Assembly: GCA_947624915.1 (NCBI GenBank)
Contig: CANQMF010000040.1
Span: 1 to 8,686, forward strand
Length of the DNA stretch: 8,686 nucleotides
Direction of reading: 5' to 3'
From: an uncultured Bacilli bacterium
Lineage (GTDB): Bacteria > Bacillota_I > Bacilli_A > RF39 > UBA660
Part shown: in pieces, positions 5,666 to 8,686 of the stretch
Numbering within the stretch: the first letter of the stretch is position 1
How the letters are laid out: every line of letters starts with the position of its first letter
Translations under genes and position numbers: made by a program
Notes under the pieces: model-generated
Told to the model about the DNA's origin: nothing
The model's input: only the letters and a program-made list of their open reading frames with translations
The model's database searches: none

Positions 5666-6260
5666 CTTTTTTCTCTTCCTTTTCCGTTACAATAACTTCT
5701 TCTTCACCGCTTGGTTCTTCCTCTTTTTGCTTTTTATTTTGTGCAGTTATCATTTTTTTCTTTTCTTTTACTTTTTTTTCTGTATTTTCGGTATCTTTCT
5801 TTAAACTCAATAAGAACTCTAATACTAAAATAACTACCGCTACTACCGCTAAATATATATGATCATTAATAAATTTAATGTAATATCCAACTAGTATAAT
5901 GTGTACTTTATTAACTTTTCCTACAATATTATCAATAGTTGGTGGCAAAGAATCTTCAGAATTATTAGCATCACCTTTAGTATAGTAAACACCATTTTCA
6001 ATTCTATTAACTCTGTGTGTAACAAACTTATCATCAAGTTTGTATACAATAATATCTTTTTCTTTAATTTCTTCACCATTTAATGGCTCATAATAAATAA
6101 CACTACCTACCTTAAAAGTTGGCTCCATACTTCCAGACAAAACCACTAATGGTTTATAGCCAAAAAAACTAGGTATAGCAATTATGGCGTATATAGCAAT
6201 TAATATATATGTTATATTAGCTAATACACTTATAAACTTTTTAAAAATTTTACCAAACAT
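5655..6260 (-). CDS. sipW: SipW-type (ER-type) signal peptidase I
   Basis: This membrane serine protease removes the special signal peptides of the exported subunits encoded next to it. It has 201 residues. Transmembrane segment 1 is about 11-33. The nucleophile is Ser44 in V-L-S-G-S-M-E-P-T-F. His82 in T-H-R-V replaces the Lys of ordinary bacterial type I peptidases, placing it in the archaeal/ER-like class. The third conserved box G-D-A-N-N-S-E-D-S is at 97-104. A second helix covers about 133-153. Then comes an unusual cytoplasmic tail of nearly 50 residues, almost all Lys and Glu, longer than catalysis needs. ATG 6260 has AAAGGAG about 9 bases upstream. It is the first gene of the operon, about 100 bases below its promoter, and overlaps the first substrate gene by 11 bases. 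The enzyme class is secure; the symbol follows B. subtilis SipW. Confidence 0.93.
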   Translation of the reverse strand: MFGKIFKKFISVLANITYILIAIYAIIAIPSFFGYKPLVVLSGSMEPTFKVGSVIYYEPLNGEEIKEKDIIVYKLDDKFVTHRVNRIENGVYYTKGDANNSEDSLPPTIDNIVGKVNKVHIILVGYYIKFINDHIYLAVVAVVILVLEFLLSLKKDTENTEKKVKEKKKMITAQNKKQKEEEPSGEEEVIVTEKEEKKDEK

Positions 6261-6370
6261 TTCTCACAACTCCTTTATTTAAACCGTCATCTTATCTATT
6301 ACCTGCTTTATCCTATATGTGTTTAAGGTTACAAACAAGTATGTGACTAGCTTTCCTATATTACATAAGA

Positions 6371-6399
6371 ATTATACCAAAATTAATAAAAGAAGTAAA
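6371..6399 (-). promoter_or_regulatory. Promoter of the sipW - subunit operon
   Basis: On the minus strand TTTACT (6394-6399), a 17-base spacer and a perfect TATAAT (6371-6376) with an upstream TG (extended -10). Transcription would start near 6364, giving a leader of about 100 bases before the sipW ATG. I saw no known riboswitch or convincing operator in that leader. Confidence 0.65.
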
Positions 6400-6501
6400 C
6401 CAATTGTTGAAAACTTATTAAATAATCAACCAAACAAAACTATCTTAATTGAGGTTAAAGTATATTTAAATATTGTTATATAAAATCCTTACTTAGTATA
6501 C

Positions 6502-6540
6502 AAAAAAAACAAATAAGTAAAGTTATATACCTATTTGTTT
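6502..6540 (-). terminator. Rho-independent terminator after htrA
   Basis: Arms 6528-6540 and 6507-6519 around an 8-base loop give a 13-bp stem in minus-strand RNA with one G-U pair, followed by a run of U (6502-6506 on the plus strand is all A). It starts 7 bases past the htrA stop. The stem is AT-rich but well formed, and it separates htrA from the sipW operon. Confidence 0.75.
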
Positions 6541-6547
6541 ATCTTTA

Positions 6548-7930
6548 TTAACCTTTATTAACTTCATCATAACTAGATAAAGTAAGTTTTACTTCTTTTT
6601 CCTTATACTCTCTTCCACTAATATATTTTACTTTTAGGGTGACTTCTTCATGAGCTTTTTTCATTTCTAGAATTTTACTAATATCAGAAAATTGTCCAAC
6701 ACTTTTACCATTAATTGCTGTAATAATATTACCTATTTCTAACTTAGCTTTATCAGCTCCACTACCTTCAACAATACTACTAATATAAAATCCCTGAGGA
6801 AGTGAGTAGGCCTCACTATAAGCTTCTGTTATAACATATCCACTAACACCTAAGTAGCCTCTTTCTTTATCAGTTAAATTTTCACCATTCATAAGTCTAG
6901 TGATTAACTCAGATACATCAGTTATAGGGATTGCAAAACCCATTCCTTCAATACTAGCTGAACTGCTATAAGCATTAGATGAATATTTAGCAGAGTTTAT
7001 ACCAACAACTTCACCTTTTTCATTTAATAAAGCGCCACCACTATTACCACCATTAATAGCTGCATCAATCTGAATCATATTCATCGTATTATTATCAATT
7101 GTAACTTCACGATTTAAAGCACTAACAACCCCTGTCGTTACTGATTGACCATATCCTAAAGCATTTCCTATGGCAATAACTCCATTTCCTACTTTTAAAT
7201 CTTCACTTTTACCCATCGTAGCTATTTTAATACTATTAACAGTTTCCTTATCAAGATCAGCTAAATTAACAGTAATAATAGCTACATCACAACTAGCTGA
7301 ACTACCCTTTACTTTAGCATCAACACTTTTATTGTTAATAAACTGAACACTTAAACTCTCAGCACCTTCAATAACATGATTATTAGTTAAAATCATTAAC
7401 TCGTTATCTGTTTTACTTACAATAATACCAGAACCAGCACCAGTACTATACTGCTCCTTTCCATAACCAAAGAAACTAGGACCAAATTGTCCACTAGAAA
7501 CTAATGTTTTACTAGTGATAGCAACAATAGAAGGCATAACATTTTCAACGATCTCAGATACGTCTGTAATATACACTCCTTCACTAGCTTTACTTGTTTC
7601 AGTATAGTTTAATTCAACATCATTATTAGTAGTACTTTCTTTTTTATCCCCTGCGTTAGTTTTGTGACTAACATTACTCAATACTAAAAACCAAAGAATA
7701 CCTGAAACTACAACAACTATCAATACTATCACAACAATCCAAAACGGATTTTTATTATCTTTATTATTATCTACACTGTGATAATATCCTCCTTGTTGAT
7801 AATTAAAATTGGTTGACTGTCCATTATGCTTATTATCATTGTCTTCTTTTATTTCATCATTATCTTCAGATGTCACCACTGCATCACCAATCACTTTTTT
7901 TGTTTTCTCATCTTTATCTAAATCTTTCAT
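6548..7930 (-). CDS. htrA: Membrane-anchored HtrA/DegP-type serine protease
   Basis: A surface quality-control protease and chaperone that degrades misfolded exported proteins. It has 460 residues. The N-terminal cytoplasmic part (1-61) is rich in Asn, Asp and Gln. One transmembrane helix spans about 62-85, so the catalytic part is outside. The trypsin-like domain (about 120-345) has a complete triad: His185 in T-N-N-H-V, Asp215 in C-D-V-A-I-I and Ser297 in G-G-N-S-G-G-A. G-I-G-N-A-L-G-type and G-M-G-F-A-I-P motifs are also present. One PDZ domain (about 356-450) begins at R-G-Y-L-G-V and contains the typical G-x-I-I-x-x-I-N-G. Length and layout match Bacillus HtrA-like proteins. ATG 7930 has AAAGGAG (7939-7945) 8 bases upstream. 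The gene has its own promoter and terminator. Its position next to a secretion operon suggests a role in clearing misfolded subunits, which is inference. Confidence 0.95.
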   Translation of the reverse strand: MKDLDKDEKTKKVIGDAVVTSEDNDEIKEDNDNKHNGQSTNFNYQQGGYYHSVDNNKDNKNPFWIVVIVLIVVVVSGILWFLVLSNVSHKTNAGDKKESTTNNDVELNYTETSKASEGVYITDVSEIVENVMPSIVAITSKTLVSSGQFGPSFFGYGKEQYSTGAGSGIIVSKTDNELMILTNNHVIEGAESLSVQFINNKSVDAKVKGSSASCDVAIITVNLADLDKETVNSIKIATMGKSEDLKVGNGVIAIGNALGYGQSVTTGVVSALNREVTIDNNTMNMIQIDAAINGGNSGGALLNEKGEVVGINSAKYSSNAYSSSASIEGMGFAIPITDVSELITRLMNGENLTDKERGYLGVSGYVITEAYSEAYSLPQGFYISSIVEGSGADKAKLEIGNIITAINGKSVGQFSDISKILEMKKAHEEVTLKVKYISGREYKEKEVKLTLSSYDEVNKG

Positions 7931-8025
7931 ACTATTATCTCCTTTGCAATTTTAGTATAAATCTTTTTTGTGTCAATTATGTGAAAAATTAACACCAATC
8001 GATTGATTAGCTAACTACCTATATA

Positions 8026-8054
8026 ATTATACGTCGAACAGAAAATTTTTACAA
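8026..8054 (-). promoter_or_regulatory. htrA promoter
   Basis: Minus-strand TTGTAA (8049-8054), 17 bases, then a perfect TATAAT (8026-8031). The start point would be near 8019, with a leader of about 90 bases that contains the palindrome CAATCGATTG (7996-8005). A second match, TTGACA (7971-7976) with TAAAAT (7949-7954) at 16-base spacing, would start inside the ribosome site and is less likely. Confidence 0.6.
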
Positions 8055-8121
8055 GACGTTAATAATACTATTTATTTCAATATTTTTTTCAATGTTTTCT
8101 TCTTAATTCATATAAAGTTAT

Positions 8122-8180
8122 TGAAGTCATAAAATAAGAGCATACACTCTTTTTGTGTACACTTTTATTTTACAACTTCA
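8122..8180. repeat. Long imperfect inverted repeat (26-bp arms, 7-base loop)
   Basis: Arms 8122-8147 and 8155-8180 pair along their whole length. In minus-strand RNA the departures are four G-U/U-G pairs and one A-C mismatch; plus-strand RNA would have more true mismatches. The loop is TCTTTTT on the plus strand. No U run follows the stem on the minus strand. It lies between the serS remnant and htrA. It may be a non-standard terminator, a processing site or a small repeat element; copies elsewhere would decide. Confidence 0.6.
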
Positions 8181-8301
8181 TATTACAATCATTATTTTTT
8201 TATTTTTTCTTTGATCTGATAATATTCTAAGTTTGTAATAAGATTATTTCTTAATAACTAATTGATACATGCTTGTTTTATACAATAAGAAGTTAAATTA
8301 T
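8181..8301. other. AT-rich spacer with no recognised feature
   Basis: Between the long inverted repeat and the serS remnant I see only AT-rich sequence with no open frame, promoter or repeat I can defend. A weak 7-bp hairpin (8287-8293 with 8304-8310) overlaps the stop of the remnant and lacks a U run. Confidence 0.45.
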
Positions 8302-8436
8302 CTACTTCTTTTCAATTTTCTCTTTTCCACCCATGTATGATTGAAGAACCCTTGGAATTTTTATTGATCCATCCTCTTGATAATTGTTTTCAAGAAGAGC
8401 AATTAGCATTCTTGGGGGTGCAATAACGGTATTGTT
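8302..8436 (-). pseudogene. serS: 3' fragment of seryl-tRNA synthetase gene
   Basis: The minus frame ending at TAG 8304-8302 reads [18 protein letters not shown], then [20 protein letters not shown], then E-K-I-E-K-K. This is the highly conserved end of class II SerRS (compare B. subtilis ...[25 protein letters not shown]...), including the motif 3 Arg (P-P-R). Only about 45 of the usual 420 or so residues remain. Upstream the same frame hits TGA at 8445-8443, and its residues stop resembling SerRS there. The stop of the ATPase gene lies only 25 bases before the fragment. There is no start codon or ribosome site for it, so it is a remnant and not a gene. Probably left by an insertion or recombination that brought in the ATPase gene; an intact serS must exist elsewhere. 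Confidence 0.8.
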
Positions 8437-8461
8437 GTAGTTTCAATTTGCACCAATAAAG

Positions 8462-8686
8462 CTATAAATCCAAACTATTTTGATTTAATAAAAATTCCTG
8501 CACACCAATTACTAATATACCTTCTTCTGTATACCAATGCTTTATATTATCTTTTACTACAATTATTTTTTTAAAATTATCGTTTATATTCATTAAAGGT
8601 CGTTCTTCTTGTATTGTCTTTTCTCTTGTTTCTAAATTTAATGCTGATTGTACATAATATCTTTTATTTCCTAAATTACACACAAA
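8462..8686 (-). CDS. C-terminal end of AAA+ ATPase with DUF4143-like tail (5' end outside window)
   Basis: The last 74 residues are visible and the frame is open to the right edge (F-V-C-N-L-G-N-K-R-Y-Y-V-Q-S-A-L). This pattern is the C-terminal end of the large bacterial and archaeal family of P-loop ATPases with a C-terminal DUF4143 nuclease-like domain. The same tail continues with E-R-P-L-M-N-I-N-D-N-F-K-K-I-I-V-V-K-D, then H-W-Y-T-E-E-G-I-L-V-I-G-V and E-F-L-L-N. In full-length members (about 400-450 residues) Walker A and B lie in the N-terminal half, which is not seen here. These genes are usually solitary, poorly understood and spread by horizontal transfer. Its stop lies just upstream of a broken serS end, which fits arrival by insertion. 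An internal GTG (8683) is unlikely to be a start because homology continues past it. Confidence 0.8.
   Translation of the reverse strand, partial: FVCNLGNKRYYVQSALNLETREKTIQEERPLMNINDNFKKIIVVKDNIKHWYTEEGILVIGVQEFLLNQNSLDL

Noticed and set aside
5901..6083. Plus-strand open frame of 60 codons
   Set aside because: It is a shadow of the signal peptidase gene; its Ile/Phe/Asn-rich translation simply reflects the AT-rich complement.
6261..6364. Possible riboswitch in the sipW leader
   Set aside because: I looked for c-di-GMP and other common aptamer patterns and found no matching conserved core or strong stem.
7949..7976. TTGACA-N16-TAAAAT upstream of htrA
   Set aside because: It matches consensus boxes, but transcription would begin inside the htrA ribosome site; the promoter at 8026-8054 gives a sensible leader.
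8424..8454. Sequence resembling part of a CRISPR repeat (GTTGTAGTTTCAATTTGC)
   Set aside because: It occurs once, with no second copy or regular spacing in the window.

Overview
The window is AT-rich, every supported gene lies on the minus strand, and TGA serves as an ordinary stop (for example at 3820-3822 and 5090-5092). Standard code, strong GGAGG-type ribosome sites, SipW-type secretion and an HrcA/CIRCE-like operator point to a low-GC Gram-positive bacterium (Bacillota). A gut Erysipelotrichia/RF39-like lineage is a guess from the overall look.

Reading in the direction of transcription (right to left): the right edge holds the 3' end of an AAA+/DUF4143-type ATPase gene (8462-8686). It is followed at once by a decayed 3' fragment of a seryl-tRNA synthetase gene (8302-8436), and then by a spacer carrying a 26-bp-stem hairpin (8122-8180). 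Next is a membrane-anchored HtrA/DegP-type serine protease (6548-7930) with its own promoter and terminator.

The centre is a four-gene secretion and surface operon (3820-6260). It encodes a SipW-type signal peptidase with a Ser/His dyad, two BsaA/TasA-like exported subunits that share a Cys pair, and an exported protein held by a C-terminal membrane helix. The likely product is an extracellular fibre or matrix whose subunits are cut by the linked peptidase and held at the membrane by the last protein. This is inferred from family resemblance and gene order. A GC-rich hairpin closes the operon.

Below it lie an uncharacterised two-helix membrane protein and an exported SH3b-NlpC/P60 peptidoglycan hydrolase. 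Then comes a small heat-shock protein (Hsp20) whose promoter is overlapped by a CIRCE-like operator. After the hsp20 terminator a second locus with a near-consensus promoter encodes two more SipW-cognate exported proteins (460-1077 and 1-391, the latter cut by the left edge). They have no peptidase of their own next to them in the visible part and probably use the one encoded at 5655-6260.

The theme is envelope biology: fibre subunit export, surface quality control (HtrA), wall remodelling (NlpC/P60) and stress protection (Hsp20).
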